From positions 620,001-684,000 of the forward strand of contig NZ_CP084296.1 in NCBI RefSeq assembly GCF_020271745.1: 64,000 nucleotides of DNA, in the 5' to 3' direction. Below the pieces are notes generated by a model. The model did no database searches and was not told the origin of the DNA. It worked only from the letters and a program-made list of their open reading frames with translations. Numbering within the stretch: position 1 is the stretch's first letter; each line of letters opens with the position of its first letter. Shown here one piece after another: positions 28,854 to 38,905 of the stretch. Position numbers and translations under genes: made by a program. The stretch comes from Providencia alcalifaciens (GTDB lineage Bacteria; Pseudomonadota; Gammaproteobacteria; Enterobacterales; Enterobacteriaceae).

Positions 28854-28881
28854 ATAGCCCACCTCTCGTGGGCTATTTTTT
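28854..28881 (+). terminator. Rho-independent terminator
   Basis: Stem ATAGCCCA (28854-28861) with TGGGCTAT (28869-28876), then six T. It ends the dehydrogenase transcript and also lies immediately after the convergent acetyltransferase stop at 28885. Confidence 0.9.
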
Positions 28882-28884
28882 GAC

Positions 28885-29481
28885 TTAACGAGGCTTTGTC
28901 ATCTGCCATTCTAAGTGACGACGCACTGCCAGCCACTCATTATTTAAGATGCTATAAACGCAGGTATCTCGTAGCTCCCCCGTGCGGGTTAGCATATGAT
29001 TACGTAAAATCCCATCCAGTTTTGCCCCTAAGCGCTCAATTGCTTTACGGCTTTGATGATTTAAAAAGTGCGTTCTTAGCTCCACCGCGACACACTCTAA
29101 TTCTTCAAATGCATATTTGAATAACAGGTACTTAGCTTCCGTATTAATCGGTGTGCGCTGCGCTTCAGTCCCATACCATGTCGCCCCAATTTCAACACGA
29201 CGAACCCCTTGATCGATGCGCATATACGAGGTCATGCCAACAGCTTTACCCGTACGTTTATCAATAATCGCGAATGGCACCATCTCTTTTTGGGCAAAGC
29301 GTTCAAGGCGCATATCGACATCTTTCGCGATATTTTCCGGTTCAGGTACCGAGGTATACCACAGGTGATGCAGCTTATCTCGTTCAATAATCTCTGCATA
29401 AACAGCATCATGATGATGTGTCAGTGGCTCTAATCGAACATGGTTGCCTTCTAAGGTGACGGCTTGACAAATCTCTTTCAT
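28885..29481 (-). CDS. GNAT-family N-acetyltransferase (RimJ/RimL type)
   Basis: The start at 29481 (MKEICQAVTLEGNHVRLEPL, 198 residues) has AGGAAA at proper spacing. The ATG at 29568 would add 29 residues without a ribosome site and is rejected. The protein has the Acetyltransf_3 layout: an HVRLEPLTHHHDAVYAEI opening, FAIIDKRTGKAVGMTSYMRI near residue 80, and the NHQSRKAIERLGAKLDGILRNHML acetyl-CoA-binding end. The target is unknown: the family acetylates protein N-termini or small amines. It is related to enterobacterial YnaD/YkkB-like proteins rather than to RimJ itself. Confidence 0.85.
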   Translation of the reverse strand: MKEICQAVTLEGNHVRLEPLTHHHDAVYAEIIERDKLHHLWYTSVPEPENIAKDVDMRLERFAQKEMVPFAIIDKRTGKAVGMTSYMRIDQGVRRVEIGATWYGTEAQRTPINTEAKYLLFKYAFEELECVAVELRTHFLNHQSRKAIERLGAKLDGILRNHMLTRTGELRDTCVYSILNNEWLAVRRHLEWQMTKPR

Positions 29482-29720
29482 CGGCGTGTTTCCTGAATAA
29501 CTCGGTTGTGTAAAGTGAAACCCCATCAAATTATGCTGCGAATAACCATTCTTCTTTGTTGTAACCATTTTTTATGACAGAAAAATAAAGTAAAAGAAAT
29601 AGTCTTGTAAGTTTAATTATTCCGCATAAAACATATGATAAAAATCACAATTTTTTAACATTATTCTCAATTCAATTGTCCATTAGGCTACAGTTAACTC
29701 ATCCGACCTGTTATTAATAG

Positions 29721-31760
<2,040 letters not shown>

Positions 31761-31778
31761 CAATATTTCACATATAAA

Positions 31779-31801
31779 AAACCCGCTAATTCAGCGGGTT
31801 T
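31779..31801. terminator. Terminator hairpin, copy 1, between fadH and sstT
   Basis: AACCCGCT (31780-31787) and AGCGGGTT (31793-31800) with a five-base loop. The long A-run before it (six A) makes a U-tract on the minus strand, so this copy is best suited to stop sstT transcripts. An identical copy lies at 31941. Confidence 0.8.
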
Positions 31802-31810
31802 AGGTTGATG

Positions 31811-31878
31811 ACAAAGAGGGATAAAAGCGTGGTTTTTCCCTCTTTGTGTTATCAGGCGAAAATCAATAAATTGATTTT
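31811..31878. repeat. Two further hairpins between the duplicated terminators
   Basis: ACAAAGAGGGA (31811-31821) pairs with TCCCTCTTTGT (31837-31847), and AAAATCAAT (31859-31867) pairs with ATTGATTTT (31870-31878). Together with the flanking terminator copies the 180-base interval is unusually rich in secondary structure. Function unknown. Confidence 0.6.
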
Positions 31879-31940
31879 CCTTGTTAATTTTACAACCCAA
31901 AAGAACCATTTCCAAACCTGATGGTTTTGTCAATGGTCTG

Positions 31941-31965
31941 AACCCGCTAATTCAGCGGGTTTTCT
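31941..31965. terminator. Terminator hairpin, copy 2, between fadH and sstT
   Basis: The same 21 bases as copy 1 (AACCCGCT, loop AATTC, AGCGGGTT), here followed by TTTTC on the plus strand, so suited to stop fadH transcripts. It lies 20 bases beyond the sstT stop codon. Confidence 0.85.
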
Positions 31966-31984
31966 TTTGTATTAGCTTGTCAGC

Positions 31985-33241
31985 TTAGTCTTGAGTTTGA
32001 GATAACTCAGCATCCGCTCGAGCCAGTTTATCATCTTCCGATAAACATACCGCCGCAGTAAATAGCACATCCGTTGAAGAGTTCAGTGCAGTTTCAGCCG
32101 AATCTTGCAGCACGCCGATCATCACACCCACTGCAACCACTTGCATCGCCACTTCGTTCGAAATACCGAACATATTACACGCCAGTGGGATCAGTAATAA
32201 TGAACCGCCAGCAACCCCTGATGCACCACATGCGCACACCGCTGCCACTACGCTCAACAACAGCGCCGTTGGGATATCAACAGGAATACCCAGAGTATGT
32301 ACCGCTGCCAGCGTTAACACGGTGATGGTGACGGCTGCGCCACCCATGTTAATGGTTGCGCCTAACGGGATAGAGACTGAATAAGTATCTTCGTGCAGGT
32401 TCATACGACGACACATTCCCATATTCACAGGAATGTTAGCTGCAGAGCTACGGGTAAAGAAGGCTGTTACCCCACTTTCGCGTAAGCAAGCGAAAACTAA
32501 TGGATATGGATTACGTTTGATTTTCCAGTAAACAATCAGAGGGTTAACCACTAATGCCACAATAACCATACAGCCCAGCAATACCGCCAATACGTGGAAA
32601 TAACCTTTTAAGGTTTCAAAACCAGTTGTCGCAATTGTTGAAGAAACTAAACCGAAAATACCTAATGGCGCTAAACGAATAACCACGCGAACCAACTGAG
32701 TCACGCTTAAAGAGAAGTCGTGGATCATTGTTTTGGTCGATTCATTGGCATGACGCAATGCAATACCTAAACCAATTGCCCACGCTAAAATGCCAATATA
32801 GTTCCCTTTGATCAGTGCATCGACTGGGTTAGCAAAAATATTAATCAACAAACCTTTGAGCACTTCGGCAATGTTACCCGGAGGCGTCAGTTGCGTATCG
32901 CCTACGGCTAAAATCAAGCTTGATGGGAACATAAATGAGCCAATCACCGCAACAACTGCCGCGAAGAAGGTTCCTAAAATATACAGTACTAAAATTGGGC
33001 GAATACTGGTTTTTTGCCCTTGGCGATGGTTGGCAATAGACGCCATAACCAACACCCAAACAAGAACTGGAGCAACCGCCTTTAACGCACTAACGAACAG
33101 GTCACCCAGTAAGCCGACATTTTTTGCTGCCGATGGCCATAACCATGCCAACAAGATACCTGCAATCAAGCCCACTAGTATTTGTTTGACCAAACTACCT
33201 TGACTAATTACTCGCCATAACCCTGTTTTATTTGTATCCAT
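31985..33241 (-). CDS. sstT: SstT, Na+/serine-threonine symporter
   Basis: A 418-residue inner-membrane carrier of the dicarboxylate/amino acid:cation symporter family. About eight helices plus re-entrant hairpins are visible. Conserved segments are [13 protein letters not shown] and [24 protein letters not shown], the tip and Na-binding regions of the family, and the later [21 protein letters not shown]. Length agrees with E. coli SstT (414). It is a single gene with convergent fadH downstream. Confidence 0.97.
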   Translation of the reverse strand: MDTNKTGLWRVISQGSLVKQILVGLIAGILLAWLWPSAAKNVGLLGDLFVSALKAVAPVLVWVLVMASIANHRQGQKTSIRPILVLYILGTFFAAVVAVIGSFMFPSSLILAVGDTQLTPPGNIAEVLKGLLINIFANPVDALIKGNYIGILAWAIGLGIALRHANESTKTMIHDFSLSVTQLVRVVIRLAPLGIFGLVSSTIATTGFETLKGYFHVLAVLLGCMVIVALVVNPLIVYWKIKRNPYPLVFACLRESGVTAFFTRSSAANIPVNMGMCRRMNLHEDTYSVSIPLGATINMGGAAVTITVLTLAAVHTLGIPVDIPTALLLSVVAAVCACGASGVAGGSLLLIPLACNMFGISNEVAMQVVAVGVMIGVLQDSAETALNSSTDVLFTAAVCLSEDDKLARADAELSQTQD

Positions 33242-33460
33242 AATAGACCTTTTATGATTTATCTTTTTTAGGAATTAAATGTGTTTGCCGAGCCAGTATA
33301 AGGAATATTAATCTCCTGAAAAGGCTATTATTCAAAATATACACAATGATTGATTGCAATTAACATTAATTTTACATATCTGTGATCGTAATAGAATTTT
33401 GTTTCTTATAGGAAACAGATGACATCGAAAATGAATGAGCTTTTTCAGATAGTTAAAATA

Positions 33461-33494
33461 AAAAAACACCTCTAATGAATCCAAGGTGTTTTTT
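33461..33494 (-). terminator. Rho-independent terminator of the unknown gene at 33524
   Basis: AAAAAACACCT (33461-33471) pairs with AGGTGTTTTT (33484-33493), 12-base loop, with a U-tract on the minus strand. It lies 30 bases after the stop. Confidence 0.85.
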
Positions 33495-33523
33495 AAAATG
33501 ACATCGATTACCGCGAGTAAGAT

Positions 33524-34393
33524 TTAACGATTGGTCAAATAGCCACCAAAATAATCTGCTAGTTTTGCCTCATCTACTTTTAAATTGCCTTTCCAACCGG
33601 CCCAAGGCATTTCCATATCAGAACGCCCTTTTGTATTGTTAAGTTGGTTTTCTAAACGGGTAATATCACCAAAGTCATGCCAGCTATCGAGCGATAATGA
33701 AATAAACGCATTAGGTATAACCCCAATCAATGCGAGTGAGTGTAATATTCCCCGTAATGTATGTCTGTCCCCTTTAACCAATTTTGCCTGCGATAACCGC
33801 TTTTCAAATTGCCCAGGTGTCTCATCTTCAGGGGCATGGCGTAATAAATCTAACAGTTGATTAAAGACTTTTTTGTCTTCGTCTGTAGGCACTACAGCAG
33901 CAACCGTCAGTAAATGTCGGAGATTCAAATAAGCGTAACTTACATTCCCAGCGTAGGAATTTCCGTAATATAAGCAGTATTGAAAGTAACTATCATTAAT
34001 ATAAATATGCTTATTATGGTCGCTACAAACCCAACAACATGCATATTGCGACTTTTCAAGATATTGATGAGCTGGCAAGGAATGTAGTTTGTGATAAGCC
34101 CCCAAGACTGAGCGCCCCCGTAAGTAACTTCCTCCGACGCCTGCCACGAAAGCATCCAAACAACGCTGATGGGTAAGTGCGGTTTCCTGTTTTAAGCAGT
34201 GTAATTTATTAATGATATCTTCATGATCAGTAAAAAATGCAATCTCATTCGGCAACCAATGGAAATCGCTTAGTATTTTACGTTCTTTATCGGATAAAGA
34301 GTCCAATGAATAAGTCGATACCGCACGGCTTCCATCATATTGACTATTTTCATACTTATAGAGTTTTCGTAAGACCCGCATGACTTGTTGCAC
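33524..34393 (-). CDS. Protein of unknown function, 289 residues
   Basis: I do not recognise the family. The start is GTG at 34393, four bases after a perfect AGGAGG, which makes the frame convincing. The product looks cytosolic: no signal peptide and no long hydrophobic helix. It has a cysteine cluster (YACCWVCSDHNKHIYI) near residue 120, many aromatic residues in the middle (YFQYCLYYGNSYAGNVSYAYLNL), and a helical C-terminal half ending MPWAGWKGNLKVDEAKLADYFGGYL. It has its own terminator and sits between sstT and alx, which are otherwise conserved neighbours in enterobacteria, so it may be a later insertion. Confidence 0.8.
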   Translation of the reverse strand: MQQVMRVLRKLYKYENSQYDGSRAVSTYSLDSLSDKERKILSDFHWLPNEIAFFTDHEDIINKLHCLKQETALTHQRCLDAFVAGVGGSYLRGRSVLGAYHKLHSLPAHQYLEKSQYACCWVCSDHNKHIYINDSYFQYCLYYGNSYAGNVSYAYLNLRHLLTVAAVVPTDEDKKVFNQLLDLLRHAPEDETPGQFEKRLSQAKLVKGDRHTLRGILHSLALIGVIPNAFISLSLDSWHDFGDITRLENQLNNTKGRSDMEMPWAGWKGNLKVDEAKLADYFGGYLTNR

Positions 34394-34433
34394 AGAACCT
34401 CCTCATCTTTATGCCAATAAATCATTAGATATA

Positions 34434-34474
34434 AAAAAACTCCCAAAGTCATGATGAACTTATGGGAGTTTTTT
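34434..34474 (-). terminator. Rho-independent terminator of alx
   Basis: AAAAAACTCCCA (34434-34445) pairs with TGGGAGTTTTTT (34463-34474), 17-base loop, with U-tract on the minus strand, 15 bases after the alx stop. Confidence 0.85.
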
Positions 34475-34488
34475 AATTCGGAAAAAGA

Positions 34489-35460
34489 TTATTCGTTAAT
34501 CAATTTGTTCGCTTCGTTGCGCTTATTCACGATGGTATTAATCACCAGTGTCAGGACTAAAATCGCAGCAACGGTACCTAACGAAACCGCAGTAGGAATA
34601 TGGAAAATATCCATCAGCAACATCTTCACACCGATAAAGCTTAAAATGATAGCTAAACCGTACTTAAGCATTGAGAATTTCTCAGCAACACCCGCTAATA
34701 AGAAGTACATTGCACGTAAGCCTAAAATCGCAAACAGGTTAGACGTTAATACGATAAACGGGTCGGTGGTCACAGCAAAGATAGCGGGAATACTGTCTAC
34801 CGCAAAGATAACATCGCTGATTTCCACTAAGATCAGAACCAAAATTAATGGGGTTGCAAACAGCAATCCATTCTTTTTAATAAAGAATTTTTCACCGTGT
34901 AACTCATCCGTCATCCGTAAGTGTGAACGCACCCATTTAACTAATGGCTTTTCATTTATCGGCGAATCGTCCTCTTTAGCGAACGCCATTTTGATCCCCG
35001 TAAACAGCAAGAAAGCGCCGAAGACATAGAGGATCCAGCTAAATTGTGTCACTAACCAACTACCTGCGAAAATCATAATCGTACGCAGGACAATCGCCCC
35101 AAGCACCCCGTAAACCAGTACGCGACGCTGTAAGTTTGCCGGAATAGCAAAGTAACCAAATAGCATTAACCAAACAAACACGTTATCTACGGCAAGGGCT
35201 TTTTCTAACAGATAACCCGTTAAAAACGCCATAGTTTGCGTGTTCGCAACTTCAGGTCCAACGGTATCATTAAAATACCACCACAGACCGCCCGCAAAAA
35301 TCAGCGATAGCGTCACCCACAAGATGCTCCAACCTGCCGCTTGCTTCATCGACATCGCCTGACCTTTATGTTTTCCTTGCCAAAACATATCGATAAGTAA
35401 CATCACAAGGATCATGACAGCAAAGCTGCCCCATAAAACGGGATTTCCAACAGAGTTCAT
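34489..35460 (-). CDS. alx: Alx, TerC-family membrane protein (manganese homeostasis)
   Basis: The start at 35460 ([21 protein letters not shown], 323 residues) has AAGGA seven bases upstream; the longer frame to 35481 lacks one. The protein has about nine helices with the TerC acidic motifs in membrane segments: [19 protein letters not shown] near residue 90 and [20 protein letters not shown] near 215, which are thought to bind the metal. In E. coli alx is induced by alkaline pH and manganese through the RNA element in its leader, and exports Mn2+. The same leader is present here. Confidence 0.95.
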   Translation of the reverse strand: MNSVGNPVLWGSFAVMILVMLLIDMFWQGKHKGQAMSMKQAAGWSILWVTLSLIFAGGLWWYFNDTVGPEVANTQTMAFLTGYLLEKALAVDNVFVWLMLFGYFAIPANLQRRVLVYGVLGAIVLRTIMIFAGSWLVTQFSWILYVFGAFLLFTGIKMAFAKEDDSPINEKPLVKWVRSHLRMTDELHGEKFFIKKNGLLFATPLILVLILVEISDVIFAVDSIPAIFAVTTDPFIVLTSNLFAILGLRAMYFLLAGVAEKFSMLKYGLAIILSFIGVKMLLMDIFHIPTAVSLGTVAAILVLTLVINTIVNKRNEANKLINE

Positions 35461-35485
35461 TTTGATTCCTTTAAAAAACAAAAAA

Positions 35486-35512
35486 CGGCTGATATCCAGA
35501 AGACATCAGCCG
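35486..35512 (-). terminator. Intrinsic terminator in the alx leader
   Basis: CGGCTGAT (35486-35493) pairs with ATCAGCCG (35505-35512), followed on the minus strand by TTTTTTG. It lies between the riboswitch and the alx ribosome site, so the manganese aptamer can act by transcription termination. E. coli alx has been described mainly as translationally controlled, so this arrangement is of note. Confidence 0.8.
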
Positions 35513-35544
35513 CTTAAACTGTTTTCACCCTAAGTTATCACTAT

Positions 35545-35695
35545 ACGGTTGTAAACGATGAGCAAACCTCGCCTTCTGGCAAGGTCTCACTTACAACACA
35601 GATAACCTAAGATAAGGAAATTGTGGTGCTCGGTTACCGGGTACAATGTGTGCACCGTAATGACGATAATCCGACAGAAGAAGTTACTCCCCTTT
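35545..35695 (-). ncRNA. yybP-ykoY manganese riboswitch (PRE element)
   Basis: Read on the minus strand, the leader has the two hallmark segments of the family. These are the 5' GGGGAGTAAC (35692-35683) and the 3' part GAGACCTTGCC ... GGCGAGGTTTGCTCATCG ending near 35555, closed by GTTGTAA/TTTACAAC. The Mn2+-binding site is formed by the two loops carrying these segments. It precedes alx, as in E. coli, and a terminator hairpin follows. Confidence 0.92.
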
Positions 35696-36070
35696 GCTAT
35701 GCGCACACAATAAGGTAATTAGTCTTAAAAAGCAATGATTAGCTACCAATATGTTCATGCTATTTTTCGTTACCTAAACGTAAATAAACTGGTAAATAAT
35801 TAAGTTAAACCCTCTTATTTGGCGCTACTCCCATTTTTTGTCGCTTCAGAAAGCCGATGGTTAAGAACCGAAAATGTAAAAATCAGGCGCAATTTAAATG
35901 AATTCTCAAAATAAGCTCAAAATTTACTGTTTAGTTATTTTCTGTTTTGTTAAAGTGGTCGGGTTTTACACTAACAGCCAGAAGAAACAGCAGTTTCCTT
36001 CCGGCATTTACTTAATCCATTTCTGCCCAACAACATGTTTGTTGCTGTGATTGCCGTTTAGGAAACATTA
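35696..36070. other. Divergent intergenic region alx / yqjA
   Basis: 375 bases without a gene. It holds the alx promoter on the minus strand and the yqjA promoter on the plus strand; I cannot fix either by eye. A good ribosome site (AGGA) precedes yqjA. Confidence 0.5.
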
Positions 36071-36730
36071 ATGGAATTAGTTAGAGAACTTTTTTTCGCC
36101 CTTTGGCACCAAGATTACGAAACCTTATCTAACCCATCGTTGATATGGTCGATTTATTTCATGCTGTTCATGATCCTATTATTGGAGAACGGCGTGCTCC
36201 CAGCTGCATTCTTACCTGGTGATAGTTTACTGATCCTTGTTGGCGTACTCATCGCAAAAGGTGCGCTTAGCTACCCATTAACCTTAGTGATTTTAACTGC
36301 AGGCGCCAGTATTGGTTGCTGGGTGGGGTATATCCAAGGTCGCTGGCTAGGTAATACGAAAATTGTCAAAGGCTGGTTATCACACCTCCCCGAACACTAT
36401 CATCAGCGTGCTCATGGGCTATTCCATCGTCACGGCTTAGCCGCGCTACTGATTGGGCGATTCCTTGCATTTGTCAGAACATTACTACCAACCATCGCAG
36501 GGCTTGCGGGCTTGCAAAATGGGCGTTTCCAACTGTTTAACTGGTTAAGTGGGTTCCTTTGGGTGCTAATTTTGACCGCTATCGGCTACGGATTTGGTAA
36601 AAGCCCTATATTCCAACAATATGAGCATCAAATTATGAATATCTTGATGCTTATTCCAGTTGGGTTATTAATTTTGGGTCTGTTTGGCAGCATTGGTGTT
36701 GTCATCAAGAAAAAATTCGCCCGCAAATAA
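36071..36730 (+). CDS. yqjA: YqjA, DedA-family membrane protein
   Basis: A 219-residue inner-membrane protein of the DedA/SNARE-associated family. Key motifs are LLENGVLPAAFLPGDSLLILVGVL (acidic and basic membrane residues E39/D51 type), YIQGRWLGN, and the GRFLAFVRTLLPTIAGL arginine motif near residue 130-145. In E. coli YqjA is an osmosensing transporter-like protein needed at alkaline pH and partly redundant with YghB. Its neighbour alx is also an alkaline-pH gene. The sequence is very close to E. coli YqjA over the whole length. Confidence 0.96.
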   Translation: MELVRELFFALWHQDYETLSNPSLIWSIYFMLFMILLLENGVLPAAFLPGDSLLILVGVLIAKGALSYPLTLVILTAGASIGCWVGYIQGRWLGNTKIVKGWLSHLPEHYHQRAHGLFHRHGLAALLIGRFLAFVRTLLPTIAGLAGLQNGRFQLFNWLSGFLWVLILTAIGYGFGKSPIFQQYEHQIMNILMLIPVGLLILGLFGSIGVVIKKKFARK

Positions 36731-36756
36731 ATAGCCGCCACTGAATCAAATTGAAC

Positions 36757-36790
36757 AGCGGGAATATTTAGCGATTCCCGCTTTCCTCTT
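36757..36790 (+). terminator. Rho-independent terminator of yqjA
   Basis: AGCGGGAAT (36757-36765) pairs with ATTCCCGCT (36774-36782), eight-base loop, then TTCCTCTTT. Confidence 0.75.
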
Positions 36791-36913
36791 TCTCAATTTG
36801 AAATCTATGCCAATTAGTGATTGCACTTAAGCTAAAAAAAGCTATTGTAATGTTATTAAGGTCATACGCTATTAAGGTAATACGTTATTTTTCTATTGAT
36901 AGGAGGTTCTACT

Positions 36914-37219
36914 ATGTCATCCAATCATTCTTCTGAAGATCTACGTGCTGAACTTAAATCACTCGCAGACTCTCTCGAATCCATTCTGAATAGTACTCAA
37001 GATAAATCAAAAGAAGAGATCGAAAACTTAAAGGCTAAAGCCCGTGAAGCTCTCTCCTCTTCAAAAGCTAAACTCGGTCAAGCCGGTGATAAAATTACCG
37101 AGCAAACCAAAGAAATTGCAGGCCAAGCAGATTGCTATGTCCGTGAAAACCCATGGAAAAGCGTGGGTATTGGCGCAGCAGTCGGTGTGGTCTTAGGCAT
37201 GCTGCTCACCAAGCGCTAA
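36914..37219 (+). CDS. yqjD: YqjD, membrane-anchored ribosome-binding protein (DUF883)
   Basis: The start at 36914 follows AGGAGG by seven bases (101 residues, same as E. coli). Residues 5-75 are a charged, helix-forming region (ESILNSTQDKSKEEIENLKAKAREAL). The C-terminal ENPWKSVGIGAAVGVVLGMLLTKR is a single membrane anchor ending in basic residues. E. coli YqjD, ElaB and YgaM are stationary-phase proteins that tether ribosomes to the inner membrane. First gene of yqjD-yqjE-yqjK. Confidence 0.95.
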   Translation: MSSNHSSEDLRAELKSLADSLESILNSTQDKSKEEIENLKAKAREALSSSKAKLGQAGDKITEQTKEIAGQADCYVRENPWKSVGIGAAVGVVLGMLLTKR

Positions 37220-37228
37220 TCACCGCTT

Positions 37229-37633
37229 ATGGAACAGTCGCCACGTCAAGGACCCGCTAAGCGGGTTCTAGATTCTCTGCAAAGAATTGCGGGTATCGCC
37301 GTTAATATGGTTGAAACCCGCATTCAACTTATTGCAGTAGAATTAGAAGAAGAGAAACTCAATCTTGTTCAGTTATTATTACTCGCTGGGCTGACTCTTC
37401 TATTTTCTGCATTTGGTCTGATGTGCCTTATTGGGCTTATTTTTTGGTCCGTGGATCCCGTCTATCGTTATCAAGCTTTCGCTATCACGACAGGAGCACT
37501 GATTTTACTCGCGATTATCTTTGCTATTTGGACGTTAAAGAAAGCGAAACAGTCCACGCTGCTAAGTGCAACCCGTGAACAACTTCGTAATGATACTAAA
37601 GCACTGACAGGAACCGATGATGAACAAAAGTAA
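37229..37633 (+). CDS. yqjE: YqjE, inner membrane protein (Phage_holin_3_6-like)
   Basis: A 134-residue protein. An amphipathic N-terminus (RVLDSLQRIAGIAVNMVETRIQLIAVELEEEK) precedes two membrane helices (LLLLAGLTLLFSAFGLMCLIGLIFW and FAITTGALILLAIIFAIWTL). The family is assigned by similarity and by its fixed place between yqjD and yqjK. The function is unknown. It starts nine bases after the yqjD stop. Confidence 0.93.
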   Translation: MEQSPRQGPAKRVLDSLQRIAGIAVNMVETRIQLIAVELEEEKLNLVQLLLLAGLTLLFSAFGLMCLIGLIFWSVDPVYRYQAFAITTGALILLAIIFAIWTLKKAKQSTLLSATREQLRNDTKALTGTDDEQK

Positions 37634-37922
37634 ACGTCAGTTACTTGCAGAAAGAAAATCACGCTTAATCTCTGATATCGAGCAGCAGCGCATCCTGTTA
37701 TCGGCCAGTAAGAAAGAGTGGCTACAAGCCACTGCCCCTTATGACCGCGCTTGGCAAACGCTTATGACCTTTCGCCCAATTGTTATCGCTGCGACGGGTC
37801 TTATCTCCATTTTTACCTTAAAACACCCCAATCGATTTATTTCACTGAGCAAAAAAGCCATTGCGACTTGGGGGCTTATTCGTACCCTAAGAAGCAGCTT
37901 AGATAGTTCAAGTCAGAAATAA
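37620..37922 (+). CDS. yqjK: YqjK-like protein
   Basis: About 100 residues, basic and helical at the start (SKRQLLAERKSRLISDIEQQRILLSASKKEWLQAT), with one hydrophobic segment (IVIAATGLISIFTL) near residue 60. It overlaps the end of yqjE by 14 bases; the ATG three bases earlier is an equal alternative start. E. coli YqjK has the same LSAS(R/K)(R/K)EWLEAT core. Function unknown. Confidence 0.92.
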   Translation: MNKSKRQLLAERKSRLISDIEQQRILLSASKKEWLQATAPYDRAWQTLMTFRPIVIAATGLISIFTLKHPNRFISLSKKAIATWGLIRTLRSSLDSSSQK

Positions 37923-37970
37923 ACCATCTCCTTAAGATAAAATAGTCATTTTTTGCCACTAAGATAGATA

Positions 37971-37994
37971 AAAGTGCCCTTTGGTACTTTTTTT
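37971..37994 (+). terminator. Rho-independent terminator of yqjDEK
   Basis: AAAGTGCC (37971-37978) pairs with GGTACTTT (37983-37990, one G-U pair), four-base loop, continuing into a seven-T run. Confidence 0.8.
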
Positions 37995-38184
37995 CGCACT
38001 CAATCACACACGTTCAATTTTTTTGTCTATCTTTGTTAATAAGCTTAGCTTTTTATTGAAAGAGCTAAGTAATAAGATACGCACATCCAAGATTTCTAGC
38101 CTTTTCGTGCTGAAACTTAGCTTATAACACGATATATATCGAACTTTATTAATATTTAATGACCGTATTATCTGGAGAGACTCA

Positions 38185-38580
38185 ATGAAAAATTTAGAAA
38201 GTGGCGCTATTTTATTAGCACGTATTATGATGCCAATCCTGTTCATCGTTGCAGGTTATGGCAAATTGGGCGGCGCATATGAAGGCACTCAGCAATATAT
38301 GCAAGCAATGGGGGTCCCTGGCTTTTTACTGCCACTGACAATTTTACTTGAGTTAGGTGGTGGTCTGGCAGTGTTATTCGGTCTGTTAACACGTACAACC
38401 GCAATTTTTACTGCTGTGTTTACGTTCTTAACTGCAATGCTGTTCCACACGAATTTCAGCGTTGAGCCAAACAGCTTGATGTTTATGAAAAATATGACCA
38501 TTGCGGGCGGCTATATTCTGTTAGCGGTCACAGGCCCTGGTAAATTCAGTATCGACCATTTATTAAATAAAAAATGGTAG
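38185..38580 (+). CDS. yqjF: YqjF, DoxX-family membrane protein
   Basis: A 131-residue inner-membrane protein with four helices and the DoxX pattern (LLARIMMPILFIVAGYGKLGG, LELGGGLAVLFGLLTRTTAIFTAVFTFLTAMLFH). The ribosome site GGAGAG lies eight bases before ATG. In E. coli yqjF is activated by the LysR protein YhaJ in response to nitroaromatic and quinone-like breakdown products. The yhaJ homologue lies 325 bases downstream, so that control is likely kept. Confidence 0.93.
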   Translation: MKNLESGAILLARIMMPILFIVAGYGKLGGAYEGTQQYMQAMGVPGFLLPLTILLELGGGLAVLFGLLTRTTAIFTAVFTFLTAMLFHTNFSVEPNSLMFMKNMTIAGGYILLAVTGPGKFSIDHLLNKKW

Positions 38581-38671
38581 TCAGACCCAGCTTCCTTGCC
38601 TATAGCTACCTATAGGCAGGGTGTCAAAAGTACCCTCAATTCAACATCCTTGCTATAATTTAAATGCCTTT

Positions 38672-38699
38672 GCACCTCCCATCCGAGGTGCTTTTTTTT
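38672..38699 (+). terminator. Rho-independent terminator of yqjF
   Basis: GCACCTC (38672-38678) pairs with GAGGTGC (38685-38691), six-base loop, then eight T. Confidence 0.9.
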
Positions 38700-38766
38700 G
38701 CTTTTATCTTTTCTTTCTTTTTATTTTCTTTTCTTTTCTATTTTCTATTTTCTTTTTTGCTTTTCC
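38691..38766. repeat. Polypyrimidine tract of about 75 bases
   Basis: From the yqjF terminator onward the plus strand consists almost only of T and C (repeats of TTTTCT/TTTTATTTTCT), with a few A and G. Such runs arise by slippage, and could form unusual structures or act as an extended U-rich terminator tail. No gene overlaps it. Confidence 0.75.
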
Positions 38767-38785
38767 GAGTCGCCTCACGAGTGAT

Positions 38786-38904
38786 CTCTAAATAATTCGA
38801 GTTGTAGCAAGGCGGCAAGTGAAGTTATCCCTAGGAGCATACACAAGTATGTGACTAGGGTGACTTTATGAAGCCAACACAGCTACAGCTTGAAGTATGA
38901 CGAG
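38786..38904. repeat. ERIC-type intergenic repeat, copy 1
   Basis: About 119 bases starting CTCTAAATAATTCGAG and ending TGAAGTATGACGAGA, with the central palindrome CCCTAGGAGCATAC / GTATGTGACTAGGG (38829-38860). This core matches the enterobacterial repetitive intergenic consensus (CCCCAGGAGC ... GTGACTGGGG). Two more copies lie at 50198 and 50322. It ends at the yhaJ stop codon. Confidence 0.9.
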
Positions 38905-38905
38905 A

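Noticed and set aside
38786-38904. CRISPR-like or transposon-related repeats
   Set aside because: Only three dispersed copies with an ERIC core, without spacers, transposase or terminal repeats of an insertion sequence.
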